Positions 6,862-14,103 are shown, numbered from the stretch's first letter. The stretch: DNA of 31,833 bases from a virus (IMGVR_UViG_3300005882_000012:1-31833); one strand, 5' to 3'. The notes: generated from the letters alone by a model not told the origin. Made by a program: numbers and translations.

Positions 6862-7060
6862 GACCACCAAAAAAAGTCCAGGAACCTTAATTTAGAAATA
6901 ACAGAGGCAAGGGGTAATAGCAGGATCCCCAATAATTTGCTGGTGGTCGCGTTGTTGGGATAAATTCTGTCGCGCCTCCCTCTTTATCTTAATTTTAGCT
7001 AAGTGGTTGTCACGCACCGCCAAGCGTATTATCTTTATTATGTAATTTGAATGTAAGTAG
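6862..7060 (+). other. Non-coding stretch with a long-range inverted repeat
   Basis: No credible gene is seen between 6862 and 7222. GACCACCA (6862-6869), starting at the base after the small ORF's stop, pairs perfectly with TGGTGGTC (6941-6948). Inside lies a weaker GGGG/CCCC hairpin (6911-6914 with 6927-6930). This could be the closing stem of a structured RNA of about 87 nucleotides or a decayed gene. No T-tract follows, so it is not a plain terminator. Confidence 0.3.
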
Positions 7061-7089
7061 GTGACTGAAAGCTTGCATCAATATATAGT
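7061..7089 (+). promoter_or_regulatory. Candidate sigma70-type promoter for the DUF2335 gene pair
   Basis: GTGACT (7061-7066) and TATAGT (7084-7089) are separated by 17 bases, with 4/6 and 5/6 consensus matches. They lie about 130 bases upstream of the gene at 7223 in AT-rich sequence. With the terminator at 7911-7948 this would make an independently transcribed moron-type unit. Confidence 0.4.
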
Positions 7090-7222
7090 GTATAGAGAAA
7101 ATATTTTTCCAAAATCATGTATGCTTACTTGATCCTTGTTGACAGAATCAGAAAATTAAACGATTCCACAAATAAGTGAAAAAGATTGTTGAATCATATA
7201 GCCGCTGCGAAAGGGCAAGGTA

Positions 7223-7414
7223 ATGACAAAAAAAATCAAGAATATATTAAGAGGCGCGGGCAGCGTGATGGATATTGCACCTGCCACCAATTACAATCAG
7301 TTCGTGCCTGAAAGAAATATAGCGAAAAGGATAGAGGGACACTGGATCAGAACCGGCAAAAATATTCAAAGGGCCATAGATCGCTTTGCCAATGAACAAA
7401 AAGCAAAAAAGTAG
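7223..7414 (+). CDS. Small protein co-encoded with a DUF2335 membrane protein
   Basis: This 63-residue basic protein reads MTKKIKNILRGAGSVMDIAP at its start and ends with IQRAIDRFANEQKAKK. The ribosome-binding site is AAGG at about 7217-7220. The stop overlaps the next gene by 23 bases, indicating coupled translation. I have the impression that short proteins with this pattern recur upstream of DUF2335 genes in prophages, but no function is known. The 21-codon ORF at 6796 copies its first residues. It belongs to a unit with its own likely promoter and a strong terminator. Confidence 0.6.
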   Translation: MTKKIKNILRGAGSVMDIAPATNYNQFVPERNIAKRIEGHWIRTGKNIQRAIDRFANEQKAKK

Positions 7415-7820
7415 CCAGCCCTCAAAAAAGCAAACCGCGCCGCAACAGGGGGAGGAAGCCCCAAAAAACAATAAAAACAGTCTTGTTGCAAGTGCCCAGT
7501 GGATAGGTCCCCTTCCGCCGCCCGGAGCATTGGATCAATACGAAAAAGTCATCCCGGGTGCAGCTGAAAGAATTTTGTCCATGGCCGAAGGTGAAGCAGA
7601 GCATCAAAAATACATGGAAAAATCAGCGATGCACCTGCAGCACAAGGAAAACCGACGCGGCCAGTATTTCGGAATTCTCACTGTAATTTTGTCTTTTGGA
7701 ACAACCATCGCTTGCGCATACCTGGGGGCGACCGCTGCGGCCGGTATAATCGGTGGCGCAACGGTTGTCGGTCTTGTAACAGTTTTTGTGACGGGAAGAT
7801 CACAAAAAGCCTCAAAATAG
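7392..7820 (+). CDS. DUF2335-type predicted membrane protein
   Basis: The protein has 142 residues from ATG 7392. A polar, Lys/Gln-rich N-terminus is followed by WIGPLPPPGALDQYEKVIPG and AAERILSMAEGEAEHQKYME, the signature of the DUF2335 family. Two hydrophobic segments then lie at about 95-135 (ILTVILSFGTTIACAYLG, then AAGIIGGATVVGLVTVFV), so the C-terminus is anchored in the inner membrane and the long N-terminus is probably cytoplasmic. Members are common in prophages and plasmids; their role is unknown. In this accessory position a superinfection or host-fitness function is plausible but unproven. Confidence 0.75.
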   Translation: MNKKQKSSQPSKKQTAPQQGEEAPKNNKNSLVASAQWIGPLPPPGALDQYEKVIPGAAERILSMAEGEAEHQKYMEKSAMHLQHKENRRGQYFGILTVILSFGTTIACAYLGATAAAGIIGGATVVGLVTVFVTGRSQKASK

Positions 7821-7838
7821 TTCGACCATAAATTTTTT

Positions 7839-7874
7839 GTCCACTATTTCCACTACGTCCACTATTTCCATGGC
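7839..7874 (+). repeat. Four-copy 9-base tandem repeat
   Basis: GTCCACTAT, TTCCACTAC, GTCCACTAT and TTCCATGGC follow each other without gaps between the DUF2335 stop and the terminator. The first three copies fit KTCCACTAY; the fourth is degenerate. No coding role is seen. Confidence 0.6.
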
Positions 7875-7910
7875 GTATTAGACAACAGAACGACTTGCCC
7901 CATATAATGA

Positions 7911-7948
7911 CCCCATCATATGGCATAAATCCATATATGGGGTTTTTT
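7911..7948 (+). terminator. Strong intrinsic terminator abutting the gpW start codon
   Basis: CCCCATCATATGG (7911-7923) pairs with CCATATATGGGG (7931-7942) through 12 base pairs with one bulged C. A 7-base loop and a run of six T (7943-7948) complete the signal. It closes the accessory block. The ATG of gpW begins two bases after the T-run, so the GGGG that would have to serve gpW as ribosome-binding site is in the hairpin's 3' arm. Confidence 0.8.
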
Positions 7949-7949
7949 C

Positions 7950-8177
7950 ATGTCCTTTTTCACCATCGCGGAATTAGACGAACAGATCGCGGCTTATAAA
8001 GCGGCCTTGAAAGCCGTGGCCATCAACCAGGAATACTCGGTGGGTGGTCGGCGGTTTACCCGGGCCGATCTTCCGGAAATCCGCAAAACACTGGAATGGC
8101 TCTGGTCTGAGCGGTCCCGGATTGCCAATGGCATGGCACCGGGTCTGCAGGGCGTATCCACGCGGGTGGCCCGATGA
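7950..8177 (+). CDS. Head-to-tail joining protein, gpW family
   Basis: This 75-residue protein reads FTIAELDEQIAAYKAALKAV, then QEYSVGGRRFTRADLPEIRK, then TLEWL. It closely follows the lambda gpW pattern of a helix, a beta-hairpin with GGR, and a second helix; lambda gpW has 68 residues. gpW completes the head by plugging the portal before gpFII and the tail are added. In lambda the gene directly follows the large terminase; here about 3 kb of accessory genes and a terminator come between. It overlaps the portal start by four bases (ATGA). Confidence 0.88.
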   Translation: MSFFTIAELDEQIAAYKAALKAVAINQEYSVGGRRFTRADLPEIRKTLEWLWSERSRIANGMAPGLQGVSTRVAR

Positions 8178-9715
8178 GCAGCCGTCCGGACCATAAGCAT
8201 CAACAGACCCAGGGCCTGCTGGCCAGCCTGGCTAAATACAATTTCATGGCTATGGATGGGCCTGCATCCGGCCGGAAAAGTCCGATTTCCACTTCCGGGT
8301 ATCCGGATGTTTCCAGGACTGCCGCATCCCGCAAGGGCACCATGTCCAACTGGGTTGTAAAACGGCTAAACCGGGTGACTGAATCGGCCGAACGGATCAC
8401 GGTTACAGACCGGGCCGCGGACATGGTTTCCAATGATCCGCATGCGGCATCCATTGTTGATTCCATGGCCCTTAATTCAGTGGGCACCGGGTTGATTGCG
8501 CAATCAAACCCCCACCAGTCCATTCTGGGCTGGACCGATTCCCAGGTGCAGGATTTTCAGGAACAGGCCGAATGGTGGTTTTCCGTCTGGGGCCGGCAAG
8601 CAGATGCAGCCGGGCGCATGCCCTGGTGGTGCATAGAGTTTCTGACCATATATTCCCTTTTTGTCCACGGGGAATACTTGCGTGTTCCCGTGGTTTTAAA
8701 TCAATCAAACCGAAGTTTTTCCATGGCGTTGCAGTGTCTGCATCCGGCACGGCTTGCAACACCCCGTGATTATGTTGGCAGCCCCAGGGTGCGCGATGGC
8801 GTTGAGCTTACCTCCTGGGGCGCGCCATTCCGGTATTTTATCGCCAATCCATCAGATCGGTTCATGAGGACCCCTTCGGGTCTTTTGTCTTCCCAGTTTG
8901 CCAAGGTGCCGGCCTGGATCGGCCACCGACCCGGATGCTTCCATGGGTTTGTGCAGAAAACCGAGGAACAGGTCAGGGGTGTGTCCGTGCTGGCGCCGGC
9001 CATGAAGTTTTTCCGGGACCTGTCCGACTATCTCGACTTTGAGCTGGTGGGAGCGATCGTGGCGGCCAGTTTCCCGGTGTTCATCGAGACTGCCAACCCC
9101 TACGAGCAGGCCGCGGGCATGAAAAAGGTGCCCGAGCCGTTTCACGATATTGAGGCCGGCGGGGTTTACTTCGGCGCATCCAACCAAAGGCCCCATGTTT
9201 TGTCCCCGAACCGTCCTGGCAACACGTTTCCCGATTTTGTTGAACGCCTGTTGCGTGCCGTGGGCGCGTCTGTAGGCATGCCCTACGAGGTGGTGGCCAA
9301 GGATTTTTCAAAAACCAATTACAGCTCTGCCCGGGCCGCCCTGCTGGAAGCCTGGCGGGTTTATTCGTTTTACCAGAAGTGGCTGGTGGACAATTTTTGC
9401 CAGCGCGTCTGGGAAATGGTCCTGGAGGAAGCCTGGCTGAGGGGATACCTGACCCTGCCCCGAAAGGACCAGGATTTTTACGACATCCGCCAGGCTGCAT
9501 GCCGGGCCAGGTGGATCCCGCCCAAGCGGGGGCATGTTGATCCGATCAAGGAGATTAACGCCATGGTCAAGGCCCTGGAAAACGACATCACAACCCTGGC
9601 TGACAGCGCGGCGGAAATGTCGGGCGGCGACTGGGAGTCTACAGTGGCCCAGCGCGCCAGGGAACGCCGGCGCCAGCGTGACGCCAACGGAACCGAATTG
9701 GAGATGGATGAATGA
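8174..9715 (+). CDS. Portal protein, gpB (lambda-type) family
   Basis: The protein has 513 residues, close to lambda gpB (533). Family features are the N-terminal region with LNRVTESAERITVTDRAADM, the YSLFVHGEYLRVPVV core strand region, SMALQCLHPARLATP, and the conserved DFSKTNYSSARAALLE near residues 376-391. The portal forms the dodecameric ring at one head vertex through which the terminase loads DNA. Gene order gpW-portal-protease is as in lambda, with ATGA overlaps on both sides. No truncation is seen. Confidence 0.93.
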   Translation: MSSRPDHKHQQTQGLLASLAKYNFMAMDGPASGRKSPISTSGYPDVSRTAASRKGTMSNWVVKRLNRVTESAERITVTDRAADMVSNDPHAASIVDSMALNSVGTGLIAQSNPHQSILGWTDSQVQDFQEQAEWWFSVWGRQADAAGRMPWWCIEFLTIYSLFVHGEYLRVPVVLNQSNRSFSMALQCLHPARLATPRDYVGSPRVRDGVELTSWGAPFRYFIANPSDRFMRTPSGLLSSQFAKVPAWIGHRPGCFHGFVQKTEEQVRGVSVLAPAMKFFRDLSDYLDFELVGAIVAASFPVFIETANPYEQAAGMKKVPEPFHDIEAGGVYFGASNQRPHVLSPNRPGNTFPDFVERLLRAVGASVGMPYEVVAKDFSKTNYSSARAALLEAWRVYSFYQKWLVDNFCQRVWEMVLEEAWLRGYLTLPRKDQDFYDIRQAACRARWIPPKRGHVDPIKEINAMVKALENDITTLADSAAEMSGGDWESTVAQRARERRRQRDANGTELEMDE

Positions 9716-11106
9716 GATTTCGCGGCATTGACATATCCATGTTTGATGGTCCCTGGATGATCGAGCCCCAGGCTATGGATAATCTGGTGGCAAATATGCG
9801 GTCCATGGACTGGGAAGCGGCCGTGCGAGTTCCTGGCATTGGCCAGGACAAGACGGGCAGCAAAGAGCTTTATGAACTACACGGGGGTGCGGCTGTAATA
9901 AGGATCAAAGGCATCCTGACCCCGGAGGAATCATTTTTTTCCAGACTATTTGGCGGATCTGGCATCAGGTCATATGCAGGCATAAAGGCTGCCGTCCAGG
10001 CTGCGGACAAAGATCCCAGAGTTAAGAAAAAGGTTCTGGTTTTTAATTCTCCTGGTGGCACTGTGGCAGGGGCTTTTGAGGCCCTGCATTCCCTTTCCGC
10101 CTCTGCTGCGGAAAAACCTGTTTACGCGTATGCAGATGGACAGATGACATCAGGTGCCCTTCTTATGGCTCTTCCAGCCGCAAAGATCGCTGCCCCAAAG
10201 ACCGCCCAGATCGGCTCCATTGGAGTGTTGTTTACCCATATCAATGAGGAAAAGCTAAACGAGCGGATCGGGATTTCGGTCACCTATCTGACCGCGGGCA
10301 AATACAAGGCGTTCGGCAACCCGGACGAACCTCTTTCTGATGACGCCAGGGCCTATTTCCAGGACCGGCTGGATAAAATCTATGCGTTTTTTGTTGATGA
10401 GGTTGCAGCTAGGCGGGGGCTTTCTTCTGAGCAGGCCCTTGCTGCAGCAGAAGGAAAAGTGTTTCTGGCAGAACAGGCCAAGGAAGCCGGCCTGGTGGAT
10501 GTGATTGTCAACGATTTTGATGAATTTTTGCAAACCCTTACCAAGGAGGAACCACCCATGGATGTCAATGAACTCAAAACCCAGCATCCGGAATTGTACG
10601 CCCAGGTACTGGACCAGGGCAAAAAAGAAGGCCGGGACGCGGCCGCAGCCCAGGCCCCGGACCCGCAAGCCGCAGCCAAGCAGGCCATGGACTCGGTGCT
10701 TTCGATTCTGGGTGTGGTGGCAGGAAAAGACACGGCAGACCAGGTCAGAAAGATCACAGATCTTGGCATGACTGCAGAACAGCTCGAAGCAGCCCGCGGG
10801 CTTCTGGCTTCGGCCGGGGGCAATGGCGGGGATACCAACCAGGACAGCCAGCCGGATACATCCGGGGGGCAAAGCCAGGCTCCGACCAGACAGCAAATGC
10901 TGGATGCTATTAACAGCGTGGGCACACCGCCTTTAAACGCGGGCGGCGGCCAGAGTCCAGACCCGGAAAAGGTGGATTTCATGGCCGAAGTGGAAGCCTG
11001 GAAAAAGGAGAATCCCAACTCAAACCACATGGCCGCCATCCAGGCTGTTCGAAAGGCCCATCCCCAGGCCTATGAAAAATGGATCCAGGCTGAAAACCGG
11101 AAATAA
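9712..11106 (+). CDS. Head maturation protease (S49/gpC-type) with C-terminal scaffold domain
   Basis: The protein has 464 residues. Residues about 60-285 form an SppA-like S49 serine protease: NSPGGTVAGA at 112-121, the nucleophile region DGQMTSGALL with Ser147, and the general-base region TAGKYKAFGNP with Lys197 or Lys199, Lys199 by analogy with SppA/gpC. Residues about 283-464 are Ala/Gln/Gly-rich and helical (EQLEAARGLLASAGGNG), as expected for an assembly scaffold. In lambda gpC processes the prohead and its 3' end encodes the scaffold Nu3 from an internal start. The same arrangement is present here (see 10558). It overlaps the portal gene by ATGA. Confidence 0.92.
   Translation: MRFRGIDISMFDGPWMIEPQAMDNLVANMRSMDWEAAVRVPGIGQDKTGSKELYELHGGAAVIRIKGILTPEESFFSRLFGGSGIRSYAGIKAAVQAADKDPRVKKKVLVFNSPGGTVAGAFEALHSLSASAAEKPVYAYADGQMTSGALLMALPAAKIAAPKTAQIGSIGVLFTHINEEKLNERIGISVTYLTAGKYKAFGNPDEPLSDDARAYFQDRLDKIYAFFVDEVAARRGLSSEQALAAAEGKVFLAEQAKEAGLVDVIVNDFDEFLQTLTKEEPPMDVNELKTQHPELYAQVLDQGKKEGRDAAAAQAPDPQAAAKQAMDSVLSILGVVAGKDTADQVRKITDLGMTAEQLEAARGLLASAGGNGGDTNQDSQPDTSGGQSQAPTRQQMLDAINSVGTPPLNAGGGQSPDPEKVDFMAEVEAWKKENPNSNHMAAIQAVRKAHPQAYEKWIQAENRK
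10558..11106 (+). CDS. Nested in-frame scaffold gene (Nu3-like)
   Basis: An internal ATG in the same frame as the protease is preceded by AAGGAGGA (10543-10550) at good spacing. It would yield a separate 182-residue protein starting MDVNELKTQHPELYAQVLDQ. The product is acidic to neutral, helical and low in aromatics. Lambda Nu3 is made the same way from the C gene and acts as internal scaffold for capsid assembly. Position, frame, ribosome-binding site and composition all agree. Confidence 0.75.
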   Translation: MDVNELKTQHPELYAQVLDQGKKEGRDAAAAQAPDPQAAAKQAMDSVLSILGVVAGKDTADQVRKITDLGMTAEQLEAARGLLASAGGNGGDTNQDSQPDTSGGQSQAPTRQQMLDAINSVGTPPLNAGGGQSPDPEKVDFMAEVEAWKKENPNSNHMAAIQAVRKAHPQAYEKWIQAENRK

Positions 11107-11143
11107 CCGCCATGTTGGCCGGTAAACCCGCCGGCAAGGCGTG

Positions 11144-11159
11144 TGATTATCAATAATCA
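11144..11159 (+). repeat. Perfect short palindrome upstream of the decoration gene
   Basis: TGATTAT and ATAATCA form a 7-base-pair stem with two loop bases. A GC hairpin (GCCGG at 11118-11122 with CCGGC at 11131-11135) precedes it in the same 70-base leader. The AGGAGG of the next gene follows. It could stabilise or process the mRNA of the abundant capsid genes, or be an operator. Confidence 0.35.
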
Positions 11160-11176
11160 ATCAGGAGGATTTCACA

Positions 11177-11572
11177 ATGTATAACAAGGGACCCAAAACT
11201 TTTCCCATCGGCACTGGCGGCGGGGTTCGAAACCGGTTGGTCAAGCTGTCTTCCGGTGCCGTGGTGCTAAACACCGCCACAGCTACAGACGATCCCATCG
11301 GCGCCATTGTGGGCATGGACGGTGACGGTGCGGAAGGCGATTATGCCGCGGTCCAGTTTTTAAAGGACGATGGCACCATTGAACTGGAAATGGCCGGCGC
11401 CATTGATCTGGATTCAGACGTGTACGCGGCTGCCGACGGCATGGGCCAGGCCCTGCCGGCTACCCCTGGCGATTACCGCAAGATAGGCAAACCCCTGCAG
11501 GCGGCCAGCGGTGCAGGCAGTGTAATCGAAGTGCTGCCCTACGACTTTTACCACGTGGAAACCGTGGCCTAA
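11177..11572 (+). CDS. Head decoration protein, gpD-like
   Basis: This 131-residue, mostly beta protein has repeated short strands and many Gly, Ala and Asp residues (VKLSSGAVVLNTATATDDPI, then EVLPYDFYHVETVA). Its position between the protease/scaffold and the major capsid gene is that of lambda gpD, which trims the capsid lattice at the threefold axes. A strong AGGAGG (11162-11168 region) fits high expression. DUF2190-type capsid proteins are the alternative assignment. Confidence rests mainly on gene order, size and composition. Confidence 0.7.
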   Translation: MYNKGPKTFPIGTGGGVRNRLVKLSSGAVVLNTATATDDPIGAIVGMDGDGAEGDYAAVQFLKDDGTIELEMAGAIDLDSDVYAAADGMGQALPATPGDYRKIGKPLQAASGAGSVIEVLPYDFYHVETVA

Positions 11573-11628
11573 AACATTGATTCGGCGGATATGACATCCG
11601 GCCGCAAAAACCAAGGAGGACCTTAAAT

Positions 11629-12633
11629 ATGAGACCCGAATCTGGAACCCCCGTTTACCGGCCGGACCTGGGCATTTACATGATTGAAACCGGCCAGATT
11701 CCCCAGGGTGGATTTATCGGCCTGGAAGTGCTGCCACCCTATACCACCCCGGACGATGCCGGCACCTTCAAGGTGATTCCCCTGGAGGAATACCGAAAAT
11801 TGGTGTCAGACAGCCGCAGCCCCCTGGGTGCTTACAACCGGACTGACTGGAAATATCAGCGAGCCCGGTTTTCCACCCGGGACAAGGGCATTGAAGAGCC
11901 CATCGATGACGATGAATTTGACCGCCTGGAACGGCAAAGCCCTGGTATGGCTGATCAGGTCACCATTGATTCAGCCAGGGGTATCATTCAGATGAACCAG
12001 GAAAAGCGCATTGCCGACAAGGTCATGGACCCCACCCGGTTTACCGCCAAGGGCGTTTCAACCCCTTGGGATAATGTTTCCACCGGAAAGCCCATCACAG
12101 ATGTCAAGGACGGCATGTCTGACTTCCGGAAAAAAATGGGTGTGCTGCCCGACACTCTGGTCCTTTCCTGGAATTCAGCAAACAACGTCAATAAGACCGA
12201 AGAGGTCCGAAACACCTTGCAGTACACGTTTCCCGGCCTGGACATCAACAACCTGACCGCGGTTCAATTGGCCCGGATGTTCGGCATTGCCCGGGTGTTG
12301 ATAGGAAACGCCTTGTTTGACGCGGCAGACAAGAATCGGCCCAGGGAGTTGACCGACTTCTGGCCTGACACCCATGCTGCCCTGGTCAAGACAAACCGGG
12401 GCCCGGATCTGCGTCAGCCCTGTGTGGGCCGGACTTTTATCTGGACTGCTGATTCCCGCACCGAGCCCATTGTGGAAGTCTACCGGGAAGAGCAGATCCG
12501 CTCCGACGTTTACCGGGTAAGGCACCATGTGGATGAGCGCCTGCTGGTAACAGAAGACGAAGACGGCAACACCCTGACCGATATTGCCGCGTCCTGCGTG
12601 TATCTGTTTTCCGGAATCAAAACGGAGGATTAA
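11629..12633 (+). CDS. Major capsid protein
   Basis: The protein has 334 residues, close to lambda gpE (341). It reads RARFSTRDKGIEEPIDDDEF, then an internal helix region (MNQEKRIADKVMDP), then PDTLVLSWNSANNVNK and DPRI-like mid-domain strands, ending in IAASCVYLFSGI. These fit capsid proteins of the gpE/HK97-fold type, and the order decoration-capsid-gpFII agrees. A strong AAGGAGG precedes the ATG. It is followed by an inverted-repeat element at 12641-12740. Confidence 0.82.
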   Translation: MRPESGTPVYRPDLGIYMIETGQIPQGGFIGLEVLPPYTTPDDAGTFKVIPLEEYRKLVSDSRSPLGAYNRTDWKYQRARFSTRDKGIEEPIDDDEFDRLERQSPGMADQVTIDSARGIIQMNQEKRIADKVMDPTRFTAKGVSTPWDNVSTGKPITDVKDGMSDFRKKMGVLPDTLVLSWNSANNVNKTEEVRNTLQYTFPGLDINNLTAVQLARMFGIARVLIGNALFDAADKNRPRELTDFWPDTHAALVKTNRGPDLRQPCVGRTFIWTADSRTEPIVEVYREEQIRSDVYRVRHHVDERLLVTEDEDGNTLTDIAASCVYLFSGIKTED

Positions 12634-12640
12634 GGCAGAT

Positions 12641-12743
12641 GTGAGTTGTCAGTGATGAGTAGTGAGTCAAACCTGTCTCAACTGACAACTCATTACTCAT
12701 TACTGGTTTCTCACAACTCACTACTCACTACTGACAACTGGGG
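12641..12743 (+). repeat. Heptamer-based inverted-repeat element, copy 1
   Basis: The left arm 12644-12667 (AGTTGTCAGTGATGAGTAGT and on) pairs with the right arm 12716-12739 (ACTCACTACTCACTACTGAC and on) at 22 of 24 positions. The arms are built of 7-base units such as ACTCACT, ACTGACA and ACTCATT. The right end, ACAACTGGGGT, lies just upstream of the GTG start at 12750 and supplies its only ribosome-binding-like GGGG. It fills the gap after the major capsid gene. Confidence 0.85.
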
Positions 12744-12749
12744 TACACC

Positions 12750-13109
12750 GTGACCGATTTTGAAGAACTGATTTTTGCCGATACTGCTGCCATGCTTGCA
12801 GCCGAAGAGTTTGCCGAAGACATTGTCTATCGCAGGCCGTCGGCTGGGGGCGTGGAACGGACTATCAGGGGTATTACCGAAATCGGGGATCTGTCCCGGA
12901 TGAAGGATATACGCACGGAAAACCTGCCCCAGCGTCGCACCGGCCGCCTGTATGTGGCAGACACGGCCTTGGCCGATTTCGGGGGCGCGGCTGAATACCG
13001 CGATGAGGTGGATATCAACGGGCAGACCTGGACGGTGCTTTCCACCATATCCGAGGAATACGGTCTGATAGAGTTGCTGATCGAGCGCGACGTCCGGCCG
13101 GCATTTTAA
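12750..13109 (+). CDS. Head-tail joining protein, gpFII-like
   Basis: The protein has 119 residues; lambda gpFII has 117. It is mostly beta strand (RRTGRLYVADTALADFGG, then YRDEVDINGQTWTVLSTISE) and ends in an LIERDV strand, as is usual for connector proteins of this class. Position directly after the major capsid gene supports gpFII, which sits on gpW and gives the tail its docking surface. The start is GTG 12750 with the GGGGT of the upstream repeat element as ribosome-binding site. Confidence 0.65.
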   Translation: MTDFEELIFADTAAMLAAEEFAEDIVYRRPSAGGVERTIRGITEIGDLSRMKDIRTENLPQRRTGRLYVADTALADFGGAAEYRDEVDINGQTWTVLSTISEEYGLIELLIERDVRPAF

Positions 13110-13118
13110 GGGGTGTTT

Positions 13119-13463
13119 ATGGATCCTGTTTCAGTGCAGACATTTCAGTTTTCCGGACTGGAAACCCTGCTGATTTCTTTGCTGGTGGCCGTGATTGCCT
13201 GCGTGACTCTTTTCTGGCGGATGTCATCGAGATTTGTGACTCATGATGAATGCAAGCGCAACCACGATGGGGCAAACAGCGATGACGAGCAAATCCGGCA
13301 ATTGCTCGAAAAGATGGAAAAAAAGATGGATGACCGTGACGCGCGCATGAACACCAAGCACGAGCTTTTGTTCCGCATGATGCGGGCAGTCATTTTATAC
13401 ATGGATCTGCCAGCGGAAAAGAAAACCGAGATCCTGAACATGAGGCCGAATCGTGAAACCTGA
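13119..13463 (+). CDS. Small membrane protein with coiled-coil tail, unknown role
   Basis: The protein has 114 residues from ATG 13119 (AAGGGG upstream; GTG 13113 is an alternative). A single hydrophobic helix at about 15-34 (LETLLISLLVAVIACVTLFW) is followed by a charged region with heptad character (EQIRQLLEKMEKKMDDRDAR). A membrane protein inside the head-tail connector cluster is unexpected. It could be an early lysis/spanin-like or superinfection protein, or an anchored assembly factor. I recognise no family. It overlaps the next gene by 11 bases. Confidence 0.65.
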   Translation: MDPVSVQTFQFSGLETLLISLLVAVIACVTLFWRMSSRFVTHDECKRNHDGANSDDEQIRQLLEKMEKKMDDRDARMNTKHELLFRMMRAVILYMDLPAEKKTEILNMRPNRET

Positions 13464-14103
13464 AATATTAGTTGATCCCCGCGGTGAAGTGCTCATCGAG
13501 AATATCGAGGAGATTGTGGGCCGGTATCCCAAATGGGCAAAGCGGGCCATCAACTCCGCGCTGGCCTCAGAGGGTTATGTTCTTAGGCACATGCTCCAGG
13601 ACGCAATAAAAAGAGGTGGGCCGCCTGGCGCATCATGGGAAAAGCTTAATCCCTACACAGCCCTTATGGAATCTCAATCCAGGAGACAAGAGCGCAGGAA
13701 GTCCTATGTACCCAAACTCAATCCGTCAGAGCTAACCGGGGATTATCGGGTGCCCCTACTGAAATTTAGAGGTGGTATCAGGTATGCGGTAAACAAGGAT
13801 GAAACAGCCATGGGCGTGGGGTTTATAAACCCGATTCCAGATGGCAAGGGGTGGGGGCCTCCTGGAACATCATTTCTGAATATGCTGAAGATGCATGCAA
13901 AGGGGTACACTAAGCGCGTGACCCGACGGATGCAGATCAAGTTTTTTACCCTTGGTCTGCCATTGACGGCCCGGACTCTCAGGGTGCCTGCCCGCCCACT
14001 GATTGAGCCGGTTTGGGATCAGGAAAAAGAGAATGTGATTTTTTCCATTGAACGAAAATTTTTTCTAAACATGGATCGGTATGCCAGAGGGGGCAAGAAG
14101 TGA
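13453..14103 (+). CDS. Minor tail / tail completion protein, gpZ-like
   Basis: This basic protein has 216 residues (lambda gpZ 192). An N-terminal helical part (YPKWAKRAINSALASEGYVL) is followed by GGIRYAVNKDETAMGVGF and TARTLRVPARPLIEPVWDQE. The last motif (R-x-P-x-R-P) is typical of phage virion-morphogenesis and HK97 gp10/gpZ-type proteins, which complete the tail-to-head joint. The GTG start has GAGG upstream and overlaps the preceding gene; the stop overlaps the next start. Confidence 0.65.
   Translation: MKPEILVDPRGEVLIENIEEIVGRYPKWAKRAINSALASEGYVLRHMLQDAIKRGGPPGASWEKLNPYTALMESQSRRQERRKSYVPKLNPSELTGDYRVPLLKFRGGIRYAVNKDETAMGVGFINPIPDGKGWGPPGTSFLNMLKMHAKGYTKRVTRRMQIKFFTLGLPLTARTLRVPARPLIEPVWDQEKENVIFSIERKFFLNMDRYARGGKK

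Noticed and set aside
7139-7167. Promoter at TTGACA upstream of the gene at 7223
   Set aside because: No acceptable -10 hexamer occurs 16-18 bases downstream (GATTCC region); the pair at 7061/7084 is better.
12641-12743. CRISPR-like array for the heptamer repeats
   Set aside because: Units are 7 bases with no spacers, arranged as inverted arms, and no cas genes are present.
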